64,000 nt of DNA from Paenibacillus sp. V4I3. GTDB lineage: Bacteria > Bacillota > Bacilli > Paenibacillales > NBRC-103111. The position numbers were made by a program, and so were the translations under genes. This document shows positions 7,749 to 15,570 of the stretch, in pieces. The notes below the pieces were generated by a model that worked only from the letters and a program-made list of their open reading frames with translations, searched no databases and was not told where the DNA came from. Location: assembly GCF_030817215.1 (NCBI RefSeq), contig NZ_JAUSZA010000001.1:4438501-4502500 (forward strand). Reading direction: 5' to 3'. Numbering within the stretch: the stretch's first letter is position 1; each line of letters begins with the position of its first letter.

Positions 7749-9671
7749 ATGTTTGTAGGAAAGCTAAGCTTATTAGAGGATAAAATCGATGCGATGCTGC
7801 AAATGCAGCTTGTAGATTTGGCCCGGATGTTCACCAAGCGCAAAGAACTTGAGGTGGAAGCGGCGTTCCATGCTGACTACGAGGAAGCTTCCGCTCGTAT
7901 AACGGTGAGTCAGTTTTGGTGGGATTATCCTCCGGTTGATAAAACGGCAGGTATGAAGAGTGATGTTTACCTGCGCGGTATCGGTAGTGCTTGGTTCACA
8001 GGGGCAGATGCGGTTAAGTCATATCTACACTTTTGCCAAAGTACGAGTCTACCGAAGCTGGCTAATTCACTCTTTGCTCTATGTGAGGATATGAGGTTAG
8101 AACGTATTTGTCGAGCTCGCAGGCCGGGGACTGCCCGCGTCTTTGCACATCGGCATCGCATATTTAGGGTCTATTTTCAGCATAAGCTGCGCACACACTT
8201 GAGCAAAGGCGAGTTGGCAGACGCTGTTCTTTTATTGGTGTATGGGTGGTTTACTGGTGCGGAATGGCATGCAGGGTTGGAGGGGGCTGGTGCTGGACTC
8301 TCTGGCCGGTTAGCTCAGCTGTATCCGATTTTGGAGCAGATTGAGGAAGCCGCACATACGGCCGAGGTTGCAGCTTGCTGCGAGGCGATGATGGACTCGC
8401 TGTCTTATTGGCTAGACAGAGATGCGACAGCCGCATATTTCTGGATGCAGCCGGGCAGCGGAGTGGCGGAGCCGCTGCCTGCGGGGTATAAGGGCGAGCT
8501 GAAGCGTGCGAAGCGGCTCGCGGGTGGTGATGTGCTCCCCGAGCAAGAGGGGGAGCGTCAACTGCCGGGCCAGGAGCGCATGCCGACCTGGCACCGCGAG
8601 AGCAGCGACCGCAGCCCGGGGCTGCTGCGGTTCGAGCTGGAGCGCGGCTCGCGCACAGCCGCGCAGGGGTCTGCGCCTCGCGAGGGCGACGCAGCCGATG
8701 AGGCGCTCGCCATCGCCCAAGGGCGCTCGGTGCGCGCCAAGCGCACTGGCGCCGCCTCCGGCGAGCGGCGCGAGGGTGCTGCCGTGCCCGCCGCCGCGGG
8801 GCACGGGGAGGGCGCTGTCGCCGCGTATGCGACGGCGACGTGGCTGGCGCCTGAACGGCCGACTGCTGCGCAGGAGGCCGGGTACAGGCGCCTGAGCGAG
8901 CGCGCAGCGCCGCTCGCGAAGCCTTTGCAGCGTGCCATTCGGCGCACGCTGGAGCAGAAGCGGATCGCCCCGGATGGCGATCGGTTGTTCGGGCGGCTCG
9001 ACAAGCGGCTGACGCGAGCCGTGACGCAAGAGATGCCGCGCCTCTTTTATAAGAAGCGCGCACCCGTACCCCGGCTCGACGCGGCGTTCGCGCTGCTCGT
9101 CGACTGCTCGGCGTCCATGTATGACAAAATGGACGAAACCAAGCTCGGTCTCGTGCTCTTCCACGAGACCCTCCGATCCTTACGAATCCCGCACGAAATC
9201 GTGGGATTCTGGGAGGACGCGGATCGCGTCACGGAGCAGGAAGCGCCGAACCTGTTCCAGGTTGCGGTCGACTTCGGCTCCTCCTTAGCGTCCGGAAGCG
9301 GCGCGGCTCTGCTGCAGCTCGAGCCGCAGCAAGATAACCGCGACGGCTTCGCGATTCGCCGCATGACGGAGCGGCTGCTGCGGCGCACAGAACGGCAGCG
9401 CATCCTCTTGGTGTTCTCGGATGGCGAGCCTTCGGCAGCCAATTACAATGATGTCGGTATCCTCGACACCTATGAAGCCGTGCTGCACGCTCGGCGTCAA
9501 GGTATTGAGGTCATCAGCGTATTTCTGGCCAGTGGCGCTGTTCATGAAACGGAGCGGATTGCAATGCGCAACATGTATGGGCGCAGCAGCATTGTTGTCC
9601 CCAATGTGGAGGAGCTCGCCGAACAGTTGGTGCCCATTTTGCGCAAACTTCTGCTCAAATCTATCTTTTAA
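7749..9671 (+). CDS. VWA-domain partner of MoxR ATPase (YojO/CbbO-NorD-like)
   Basis: The 640-residue protein has an N-terminal helical region (about 1-240), a low-complexity Ala/Arg/Gly/Glu-rich stretch (about 240-400), and a C-terminal von Willebrand factor A domain. The VWA metal site is visible: LLVDCSASM (DxSxS) near 455 and LLVFSDGEPS near 560. The start lies 4 bases past the ATPase stop, implying translational coupling. The segment from about 8450 to 9400 is far more GC-rich than the rest of the window, giving long spurious frames on other strands. It is expected to bind the ATPase and a metal-linked client. Confidence 0.88.
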   Translation: MFVGKLSLLEDKIDAMLQMQLVDLARMFTKRKELEVEAAFHADYEEASARITVSQFWWDYPPVDKTAGMKSDVYLRGIGSAWFTGADAVKSYLHFCQSTSLPKLANSLFALCEDMRLERICRARRPGTARVFAHRHRIFRVYFQHKLRTHLSKGELADAVLLLVYGWFTGAEWHAGLEGAGAGLSGRLAQLYPILEQIEEAAHTAEVAACCEAMMDSLSYWLDRDATAAYFWMQPGSGVAEPLPAGYKGELKRAKRLAGGDVLPEQEGERQLPGQERMPTWHRESSDRSPGLLRFELERGSRTAAQGSAPREGDAADEALAIAQGRSVRAKRTGAASGERREGAAVPAAAGHGEGAVAAYATATWLAPERPTAAQEAGYRRLSERAAPLAKPLQRAIRRTLEQKRIAPDGDRLFGRLDKRLTRAVTQEMPRLFYKKRAPVPRLDAAFALLVDCSASMYDKMDETKLGLVLFHETLRSLRIPHEIVGFWEDADRVTEQEAPNLFQVAVDFGSSLASGSGAALLQLEPQQDNRDGFAIRRMTERLLRRTERQRILLVFSDGEPSAANYNDVGILDTYEAVLHARRQGIEVISVFLASGAVHETERIAMRNMYGRSSIVVPNVEELAEQLVPILRKLLLKSIF

Positions 9672-9797
9672 TGTCGAAATCCTTTACAATAGATCAGGGT
9701 ATTTTTATCTTCATTGCGGAGGAATTGCCCTGCTTATCGCCATTATCTTTTTCTTTACTTACATACATGTCAACCAATTATTAGCTTATTTCGACAT
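9671..9797. promoter_or_regulatory. Inverted-repeat pair flanking the purT promoter region
   Basis: ATGTCGAAAT (9671-9680) and its exact complement ATTTCGACAT (9788-9797) flank the 107 bases before purT. Between them lies a plausible promoter, TTTACA (9683-9688), 17 bases, TATCTT (9706-9711). The arms do not match the Bacillus PurR box. A looping operator is possible but unproven. Confidence 0.35.
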
Positions 9798-9819
9798 AAC
9801 ATAAGGGGGATTTCATTTC

Positions 9820-10998
9820 ATGTACGGAGCACCATTATCGAACAAAGCCAAGAAAATTATGCTGCTTGGATCCGGAGAACTTGGGAAAGAAGTTGTTATC
9901 GAAGCGCAGCGCCTAGGGATTGAAACAATCGCTGTTGACCGTTACGCGAATGCGCCAGCTATGCAAGTAGCACATCGCAGTCATGTCATTAATATGCTCG
10001 ATGGGGAGCAGCTTAGAGCTTTGATTGAGCAAGAACGTCCGGATCTTATCGTACCTGAAATTGAAGCTATCGCTACGCCTGTTCTTGTTGAGCTTGAGAA
10101 GGAGGGCTACCGTGTCATTCCTACAGCTACAGCTTCCCGTTTGACGATGGACCGCGAGGGGATTCGTCGCCTTGCTTCAGAAACACTAGAGCTGCGGACA
10201 GCGAAGTATGCTTTTGCAAATAGCCTAGAAGAACTACATGCTGCTGTTGCGGAGATTGGTACACCTTGTGTTATTAAGCCGATCATGAGCTCCTCGGGTA
10301 AAGGTCAAAGTGTATGCCGCACACCTGAGCAAGTGGAACAATCGTGGAACATCGCCATGGAAGGCGGCCGCGCGAAAAACGCTCGTGTAATTGTGGAAGA
10401 ATTCATTCATTTTGAGTCTGAAATTACGTTGTTGACTGTTCGTTCAGTTTCAGGTACTACGTATTGTGAGCCGATTGGACACATTCAAAAGGATGGAGAT
10501 TACATCGAATCATGGCAGCCTCATGCGATGACGGAGCAGCAAATTTTAGACGCCCAGCACATGGCCAAAACCATTACGGACGCACTTGGAGGCTTTGGTC
10601 TTTATGGGGTTGAGCTGTTCCTGACCAAGGAAGGCGTTTATTTCAGTGAAGTTTCACCGCGACCGCATGATACAGGCATGGTCACGATGGCAACACAGGA
10701 TTTGAGCGAGTTCGCCCTGCATGCTAGAGCGATTCTGGGACTGCCTATCACAGGTATTCGTCTTTTGACGCCAGGTGCTAGCTATACCCTTAAAGCGGAT
10801 CGTGAACAGGTAGAGTATACAATTAGCGGGTTAGAGCAAGCTTTATCCGTACCCAATACACAGGTTCGCGTCTTTGGTAAGCCGGAGACGAAAGTGGGAC
10901 GCCGCATGGCAGTTGCACTGAGCAGTGCAGATTCGGTAGAGGAAGCGCGAAGCCTTGCGAAGCAAGCGGCAGGATTGCTTAAACTCAACTACGAATAA
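9820..10998 (+). CDS. purT: Formate-dependent phosphoribosylglycinamide formyltransferase
   Basis: The 392-residue ATP-grasp enzyme converts GAR to formyl-GAR using formate and ATP in purine synthesis, an alternative to PurN. The N-terminal domain has [19 protein letters not shown] and [14 protein letters not shown]. The ATP-grasp domain has [14 protein letters not shown] (~148), [14 protein letters not shown] and the metal/ATP segment [15 protein letters not shown] (~267). The length equals the family norm. It is not in a pur operon here and is followed by a thioesterase gene 43 bases downstream. The start follows AAGGGGG. Confidence 0.95.
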   Translation: MYGAPLSNKAKKIMLLGSGELGKEVVIEAQRLGIETIAVDRYANAPAMQVAHRSHVINMLDGEQLRALIEQERPDLIVPEIEAIATPVLVELEKEGYRVIPTATASRLTMDREGIRRLASETLELRTAKYAFANSLEELHAAVAEIGTPCVIKPIMSSSGKGQSVCRTPEQVEQSWNIAMEGGRAKNARVIVEEFIHFESEITLLTVRSVSGTTYCEPIGHIQKDGDYIESWQPHAMTEQQILDAQHMAKTITDALGGFGLYGVELFLTKEGVYFSEVSPRPHDTGMVTMATQDLSEFALHARAILGLPITGIRLLTPGASYTLKADREQVEYTISGLEQALSVPNTQVRVFGKPETKVGRRMAVALSSADSVEEARSLAKQAAGLLKLNYE

Positions 10999-11041
10999 GA
11001 TTAGGTTAACCAAGTTAAGTCATCATCAGGAGGCAAGCATA

Positions 11042-11524
11042 ATGGAAGCTAAACCAGCAAGACTCTCCCGAACCGTTTTGACAGAAATCATTTTGCCGGC
11101 AGACACGAATTATCACAATACCGTGTTTGGCGGCCGCGTGATGCAATATATTGATAAGGTAGCAACGATTGCCTCTATGCGCCACTCGCGCAGAGGTGTC
11201 GTGACAGCATCTAGCGATAGCTTAGACTTCTTCGCCCCTGTCAAACTAGGAGAGGCTATTCAGTTGGAGGCCTTTGTTACGTGGACGCATCGAAGTTCGA
11301 TGGAGGTTTATGTGAAAATCGAGTCGGAGAACCTTCTGACAGGCGAAAAGAAGCGTACTGCGACGGCCTACCTAACCTTCGTGGCGCTAGATGATAATGG
11401 ACAACCATGTCCGGTGCCGGAAATCATTCCTGAAACGGATGAAGAAAAACGTCTGTTCGAAACAGCCGAAACTCGATTTGCCGCGCGCAAGCTTCGCAAA
11501 GAAGAGCGTAATTTAAACTTGTAG
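11042..11524 (+). CDS. Acyl-CoA thioesterase, hotdog fold (YkhA-like)
   Basis: The 160-residue protein matches the cytosolic acyl-CoA hydrolase group: NYHNTVFGGRVMQYIDKVA (~19-37), where the Asn and Asp region forms the active site, then SSDSLDFFAPV and the strand VYVKIESENLLTG. It hydrolyses acyl-CoA thioesters to free acid and CoA. The start at 11042 follows CAGGAGGCAAG; a longer upstream frame would run back into purT. A terminator follows. Confidence 0.88.
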   Translation: MEAKPARLSRTVLTEIILPADTNYHNTVFGGRVMQYIDKVATIASMRHSRRGVVTASSDSLDFFAPVKLGEAIQLEAFVTWTHRSSMEVYVKIESENLLTGEKKRTATAYLTFVALDDNGQPCPVPEIIPETDEEKRLFETAETRFAARKLRKEERNLNL

Positions 11525-11565
11525 TCTTTTTGATCGAAAGTACATATGTCCTCTGAAACGTCGGG

Positions 11566-11594
11566 CGGTTCCTTAACAGGAACTGTCTTTTTTG
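11566..11594 (+). terminator. Intrinsic terminator after the thioesterase gene
   Basis: CGGTTCCT, TAACA loop region and AGGAACTG form a stem with one wobble pair, followed by a run of T. Confidence 0.8.
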
Positions 11595-11643
11595 TATGCT
11601 AGGAGGAAATAACTTCGACTTCTTTAGCCATCGCTTGATATTA

Positions 11644-11652
11644 TGGTATAAT
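11644..11652 (+). promoter_or_regulatory. Extended -10 promoter for the DinB-like gene
   Basis: TGG immediately precedes a perfect TATAAT (11647-11652). No good -35 box is present, which fits an extended -10 promoter. It lies 26 bases before the GTG at 11678. Confidence 0.55.
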
Positions 11653-11677
11653 ATGCCATAAACAATGATTTGAAGGA

Positions 11678-12166
11678 GTGAGGACGATAGAACACTATTT
11701 GTTCAAACAGCTGGCTTTTGTGAGGGGCCAAACCTTAAAATTGATGGATGGAGTTACCGAAGAAACAGCCGACCGAATCCCAGATGGCTTTCGAAATAAT
11801 ATCCGTTGGCAGCTGGGTCACGTTTATGTCGTGCTTGAACGGTTCGCATTTCAGTATTTGGGTCTTCCGCTTCGATTGCCAGATGGGTTCAAGGAGCAGT
11901 TTGAGTATGGTACTACACCTTTAAACAGGCTCAATTCCGTTGCAGTCCCTACCTTACAAGAGTTGGAGAACTTGCTGAAAGATCAGCAAGAGCGGATACG
12001 TGATGTGCTTGGTCTTCGATTTCAGGAGAAAATTGATCCACCTTACACAACTTCAGCCGGAATGACCTTGGAAACTCCTGAGCAGTTTCTTAGTTTTAAT
12101 TTATACCATGAAGGCATGCATATAAGTATCATTAAACTTTATAAAATTTTATTGCGAGATTCATAG
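11678..12166 (+). CDS. DinB-like superfamily protein
   Basis: The ~160-residue helical protein has the DinB/YfiT four-helix pattern: an N-terminal helix EHYLFKQLAFVRGQTL, the metal-ligand-like WQLGHVYVVLERF (~48) and a late helix FNLYHEGMHISIIKLYK (~145) with paired His. Related proteins are metal-dependent thiol transferases or have no known role. The start is uncertain. A GTG at 11678 overlaps the ribosome binding site GAAGGAG, while ideal spacing points to an ATA codon at 11687, or less well to TTG 11699. Confidence 0.8.
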   Translation: MRTIEHYLFKQLAFVRGQTLKLMDGVTEETADRIPDGFRNNIRWQLGHVYVVLERFAFQYLGLPLRLPDGFKEQFEYGTTPLNRLNSVAVPTLQELENLLKDQQERIRDVLGLRFQEKIDPPYTTSAGMTLETPEQFLSFNLYHEGMHISIIKLYKILLRDS

Positions 12167-12202
12167 TCAATGTGACAGTAAAAGCGGACAGATACTCCAA
12201 TG

Positions 12203-12224
12203 GGGTGCTGCCCCTTTTTTTGTT
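12203..12224 (+). terminator. Weak intrinsic terminator after the DinB-like gene
   Basis: GGGG, a short TGCTG loop and CCCC, followed by seven T. The stem is only about 4 bp, so termination may be partial. Confidence 0.45.
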
Positions 12225-12296
12225 TTGCTCTTCGTATGAAATAGAGGGATATTTTGGGATTTATTGAATTAAAGAAAGGAGGTTTATTTCTTTTGA

Positions 12297-12353
12297 ATGA
12301 AAGAATTCCTCTGTCTATTAAAAGCATATGAAGGAGAGGATATACATGGATAA
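12297..12353 (+). CDS. Possible 18-codon leader peptide before the methyltransferase
   Basis: Downstream of AAAGGAGG (12275-12282) an ATG opens MKEFLCLLKAYEGEDIHG, whose stop codon overlaps the methyltransferase start by 8 bases. A TTG at 12293 with better spacing opens another short frame of 12 residues. Either could be a leader; neither is certain. Confidence 0.3.
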   Translation: MKEFLCLLKAYEGEDIHG

Positions 12354-13161
12354 AGTGATTAATTATTATAATAGATTTGACGAATGGGGCCGTCTTGATA
12401 GAGAACCTATTGAATTTATAGTTAACTGGCACCATATAAGGAGTTTGCTACCGCAGAAAGGGCACATCTTAGATAACGGGGCTGGACCGGGTAAATACTC
12501 AGTTGAATTAGCGAAATGTGGTTATGATGTTACACTAACGGATCTTACCCCGAGATTAGTGGAAATAGCTGGTGAGAAGGCAGTCGAATTGAAGTTAGAG
12601 GAATTTTTCAAAGGTTTTCATATTGCTGATGCAAGAAATTTAGACATTTTCAATAATGAGCAATTTGATGCCTCTCTAATGTTGGGACCTTTATATCATT
12701 TACAGACGCCAGCGGATCGGGATTCTGCCGTACAAGAATTGCATCGAGTTACTAAGCGGGATGGTATTGTATTTGTGGCATTTATGACAAGAATACGGCA
12801 TCTAACGACTTCCTTATTATTCCCTCAACACTGGAAACCGAATGATAACATAGAGGATATAAACTCATTTTTAGAAACCGGCATATTTAATCATATGGAC
12901 GAAGGAAGATTCACAGGGGCATATTATTTTAAAATAGAAGACATTAATCCTTTCATGGAATCACATGGATTTGAAAGCCTCAAATTGATTGGGTCATCTA
13001 GTATAGCGGGTTCATTTAAGTCAGAGCAATTTGAATATTGGCGTTCTCGTGGCGAAGAAGAATTTCAAGAAGTAATGAATATGATTTACAAAGAATCTGA
13101 GAATCCTCACATATTAGGAGTGTCTTCTCATTTATTGTATATCGGTCGAAGAAAGGAGTGA
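12346..13161 (+). CDS. Class I SAM-dependent methyltransferase
   Basis: The 271-residue protein has the class I motif I LDNGAGPGKYSVELA (~37-51), motif II acidic residue in VTLTDLTPRLV, and the post-motif region DASLMLGPLYHL. It transfers a methyl group from S-adenosylmethionine to an unidentified acceptor. The start at 12346 follows GGAGAGGATATAC. The gene is AT-rich compared with flanking housekeeping genes and is 7 bases upstream of a Nudix gene, suggesting a two-gene unit. Confidence 0.87.
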   Translation: MDKVINYYNRFDEWGRLDREPIEFIVNWHHIRSLLPQKGHILDNGAGPGKYSVELAKCGYDVTLTDLTPRLVEIAGEKAVELKLEEFFKGFHIADARNLDIFNNEQFDASLMLGPLYHLQTPADRDSAVQELHRVTKRDGIVFVAFMTRIRHLTTSLLFPQHWKPNDNIEDINSFLETGIFNHMDEGRFTGAYYFKIEDINPFMESHGFESLKLIGSSSIAGSFKSEQFEYWRSRGEEEFQEVMNMIYKESENPHILGVSSHLLYIGRRKE

Positions 13162-13168
13162 TATAACT

Positions 13169-13615
13169 ATGGGTTACATTATGGATTTAAGAAAGATCGT
13201 TGGAACAAGGCCATTAATTATGGCCGGTGCTTGTGTCGTTGTTATTCATAATAACTCCATTTTATTTGAGAGAAGAACTGATAACGGCATGTGGGGATTG
13301 CCAGGAGGATCCTTAGAGCCTGGGGAAACAATGGAACAGGTAGCAAGAAGAGAGTTATTTGAAGAAACCGGCTTACAAGCTAAGAAACTTGAGTTATTAG
13401 ATGTATTTTCAGGACAAGAGCTGTATTACAAATATCCTCACGGTGATGAGGTCTATAACGTAGTGGCAGCTTTTATATGTAAAGAGTTTGATGGAGTTAT
13501 CAATCAAGATGAATCAGAAGTAGCAGAAATTAGATTTTTTGCGTTAGAAGAGATACCTGACAATATTAGTCCTCCAGATAAACCAATAATACATGCTTTT
13601 TTAAAAAGATTATAA
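13169..13615 (+). CDS. Nudix hydrolase
   Basis: The 148-residue protein contains a complete Nudix box: GGSLEPGETMEQVARRELFE followed by ETGL (~46-69), matching Gx5Ex7REUxEExGU. Nudix enzymes hydrolyse nucleoside diphosphates linked to another group. The ATG follows AAAGGAGTGATATAACT, 7 bases past the methyltransferase stop. AT-rich like its neighbours. The substrate cannot be predicted. Confidence 0.92.
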   Translation: MGYIMDLRKIVGTRPLIMAGACVVVIHNNSILFERRTDNGMWGLPGGSLEPGETMEQVARRELFEETGLQAKKLELLDVFSGQELYYKYPHGDEVYNVVAAFICKEFDGVINQDESEVAEIRFFALEEIPDNISPPDKPIIHAFLKRL

Positions 13616-13658
13616 ATCTAAAGCAAAGATTAGCAGTTTTAACGACTAGGAGCCAAAA

Positions 13659-14213
13659 ATGAGAAAAATGTTGGTAACACTTTTTGTATTCCTAATCATT
13701 ACTTGTATAAACTTTACAGAAAATGAAGTCTATGCATGTAGTTGTGTAGGTGGCAGCATTACTGAAAAGTTAGAACGATCAGATGCCGTTTTTACAGGGC
13801 GTGTAATAGAAGTTGGTGGAACTAAGAACGGTGATATAGGAAAACTTAGGAAGTATACTTTTGAGGTAAATAAAGCTTGGAAAGGACAAATAACTAAAAA
13901 TATTTCAATTTATAGTTATGACGGTGACGGAGCGTCGTGTGGATACAAATTCAAGGGTAACGAATCTTATTTGGTTTATTCATACTTAGGAAATGACGGT
14001 GAATTAGAGACTAATTTTTGCACAGGAAATTTGGGATATCTGAGTGCCAAGAGTGAACTAGGCTTATTAGGTCAAGAAATAGAGGTCAAAAATAATATTA
14101 CAATAGAGAACGAAAAGGAAGGGAGCATTTGGGCTTATATGTTTATTAGTGGGTTGCTACTTGTGCTCGTTTTAATTCTTTTAGTTTACAGACAAGTTAA
14201 ATCAAGACGTTAG
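13659..14213 (+). CDS. Secreted, C-terminally anchored TIMP/NTR-like protein
   Basis: The 184-residue protein has an N-terminal signal peptide ending in ENEVYA, so the mature chain would start CSCVGGS. This Cys-x-Cys start, the ADAVFTGRVIEV-like strand (SDAVFTGRVIEVGG), YTFEVNKAWKGQ and two later Cys (GASCGYKF, TNFCTGNLG) are the pattern of bacterial TIMP/netrin-like domains. A transmembrane helix (SGLLLVLVLILLVYR) near 155-178 plus a basic tail would anchor it facing outward. The role is unknown; metalloprotease inhibition should not be assumed. Confidence 0.8.
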   Translation: MRKMLVTLFVFLIITCINFTENEVYACSCVGGSITEKLERSDAVFTGRVIEVGGTKNGDIGKLRKYTFEVNKAWKGQITKNISIYSYDGDGASCGYKFKGNESYLVYSYLGNDGELETNFCTGNLGYLSAKSELGLLGQEIEVKNNITIENEKEGSIWAYMFISGLLLVLVLILLVYRQVKSRR

Positions 14214-14370
14214 CTCACCTTAAGTCATAAAGTACAGTAAGACCTAATTCGGACTACATCGTTGATGGATTATTACCTATTGAAACGATCATTAAAGTGA
14301 TAGTACAAGAAATAACAAAGCAATCACATTTGTGATAATAAGTTACCAAAGAGTATAAGGGTGATCGGAA

Positions 14371-14621
14371 TTGATTTCACAAGCTTTGATTATACAAGAC
14401 AATAGAGTACTTATGGTAAAACAATATGTTCAGAGAGGGGATATTGTATGGAATTTCCCAGGAGGCGGTATAGAAGAATATGAAACACCAGAGCAAGCAT
14501 GTATAAGAGAAACTAAGAAGAAACAGGTTTTGATATTAAGATCGAACAGTTTTTATATAGCAGTAATAACAAGTACACATTTAGAGCTCAGATTATAGGT
14601 GGAGCTACACAAAACCAATAA
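14371..14621 (+). pseudogene. Nudix hydrolase gene, frameshifted and truncated
   Basis: The first frame reads MISQALIIQDNRVLMVKQ...FPGGGIEEYETPEQACIRE, the start of a Nudix domain. Instead of the expected EExG, it then runs into KKKQVLILRSN. Shifting frame at about 14518 restores EETGFDIKIEQFLY and continues to a stop at 14621. One or two bases have therefore been lost or gained in the A-rich stretch inside the Nudix box. Even joined, the product is about 80 residues, shorter than a whole Nudix domain. It is likely dead. Confidence 0.8.
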
Positions 14622-14680
14622 TTGAACTACATAATAAGATCACCCGTTAGCCAGTTCGAAGGAAAGGGAGGTTGTCCAAA

Positions 14681-15466
14681 TTGCAATTAGGAATGCCAAC
14701 TTTAATAGAATTTAAAACAATTGAACAAAATGTTGACCTATGTAAAGAATTAGGTCTTGATTTCATTGAACTAAATATGAATCTTCCGATTTGTCTACCT
14801 GAGAATTTAAGTCATCAGGAAATAAGGCATATTAAGAAAGACTATGGCATCGAATTTACTGTTCATTTACCAGAAGAAATTGATTTATCATCGTTTCACC
14901 CTTCAATAAGAATGGGACATTTACAGAGATGTAAAGAAACAATTGAATGGGCTAGTAGGGCAGGGATACAAACTCTGAATATGCATGTAAATAATGGCAT
15001 TTACTTTACACTACCCCATGAGAGAGTGTGGATTAATGAACAATACGAATCCGAATTTAATAAATTACTCTATGAATCATATGTTCAACTCTATCAACTT
15101 GCTGATTCTTTAGATGTTGTTTTGTCGATTGAAAATACATGTAACTTTCATATTCCATTCATCAGCAGGGCTCTTGAAATGCTAAGGAAGTTCGAAAACT
15201 TTTATCTCACATGGGATGTAGGACATGATGCTAAAGTTAACTTTAAGGAAGAGGTTGTGTTTCGGGAATTTACTGATCGCATTAAGCATATGCATCTCCA
15301 TGATTGCAACGATAAATCTGACCATCAGCCCTTATACAGCGGTAATGTTCCGATTAATGATCGACTTCTTTTTGCCAAAAATTATGACTTGTCCGTTGTG
15401 ATTGAAGTAAAGACTAGTACATCTTTAAGAGAATCAGTAGAACTAATAAAGAAAAATTATAAGTGA
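14681..15466 (+). CDS. Sugar phosphate isomerase/epimerase-like TIM barrel (AP endonuclease family 2 fold)
   Basis: The 261-residue protein has the xylose-isomerase-like TIM barrel pattern: GLDFIELNMN (strand 2), TLNMHVNNG, VVLSIENTCN (Glu metal ligand), YLTWDVGHDAK (Asp/His ligands), IKHMHLHDCND (His pair) and a final VVIEVKTS (Glu ligand). The metal-binding set looks complete. The start is taken as TTG 14681, 8 bases after GGGAGG; a TTG at 14672 abuts that site. The substrate is unknown. AT-rich like the preceding four genes. Confidence 0.82.
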   Translation: MQLGMPTLIEFKTIEQNVDLCKELGLDFIELNMNLPICLPENLSHQEIRHIKKDYGIEFTVHLPEEIDLSSFHPSIRMGHLQRCKETIEWASRAGIQTLNMHVNNGIYFTLPHERVWINEQYESEFNKLLYESYVQLYQLADSLDVVLSIENTCNFHIPFISRALEMLRKFENFYLTWDVGHDAKVNFKEEVVFREFTDRIKHMHLHDCNDKSDHQPLYSGNVPINDRLLFAKNYDLSVVIEVKTSTSLRESVELIKKNYK

Positions 15467-15570
15467 AGAGGTTTCCTGAAACCAACCCTCAAATACATCG
15501 TATAACATCTAAAATGGCTTAATTTATATGTCAATGTCCTTATGGAAAATAAATAGGAGGTAAGAATTTA

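Noticed and set aside
8251..9164. Long minus-strand open frames opposite the first VWA gene
   Set aside because: They arise from the GC-rich, stop-poor segment, have no ribosome binding sites and read as Arg/Ala/Pro-rich nonsense. The + strand frame has the VWA motifs.
9717..9804. Hydrophobic small membrane peptide upstream of purT
   Set aside because: The hydrophobic stretch has no start codon with a ribosome binding site in frame; the region is better read as the purT promoter.
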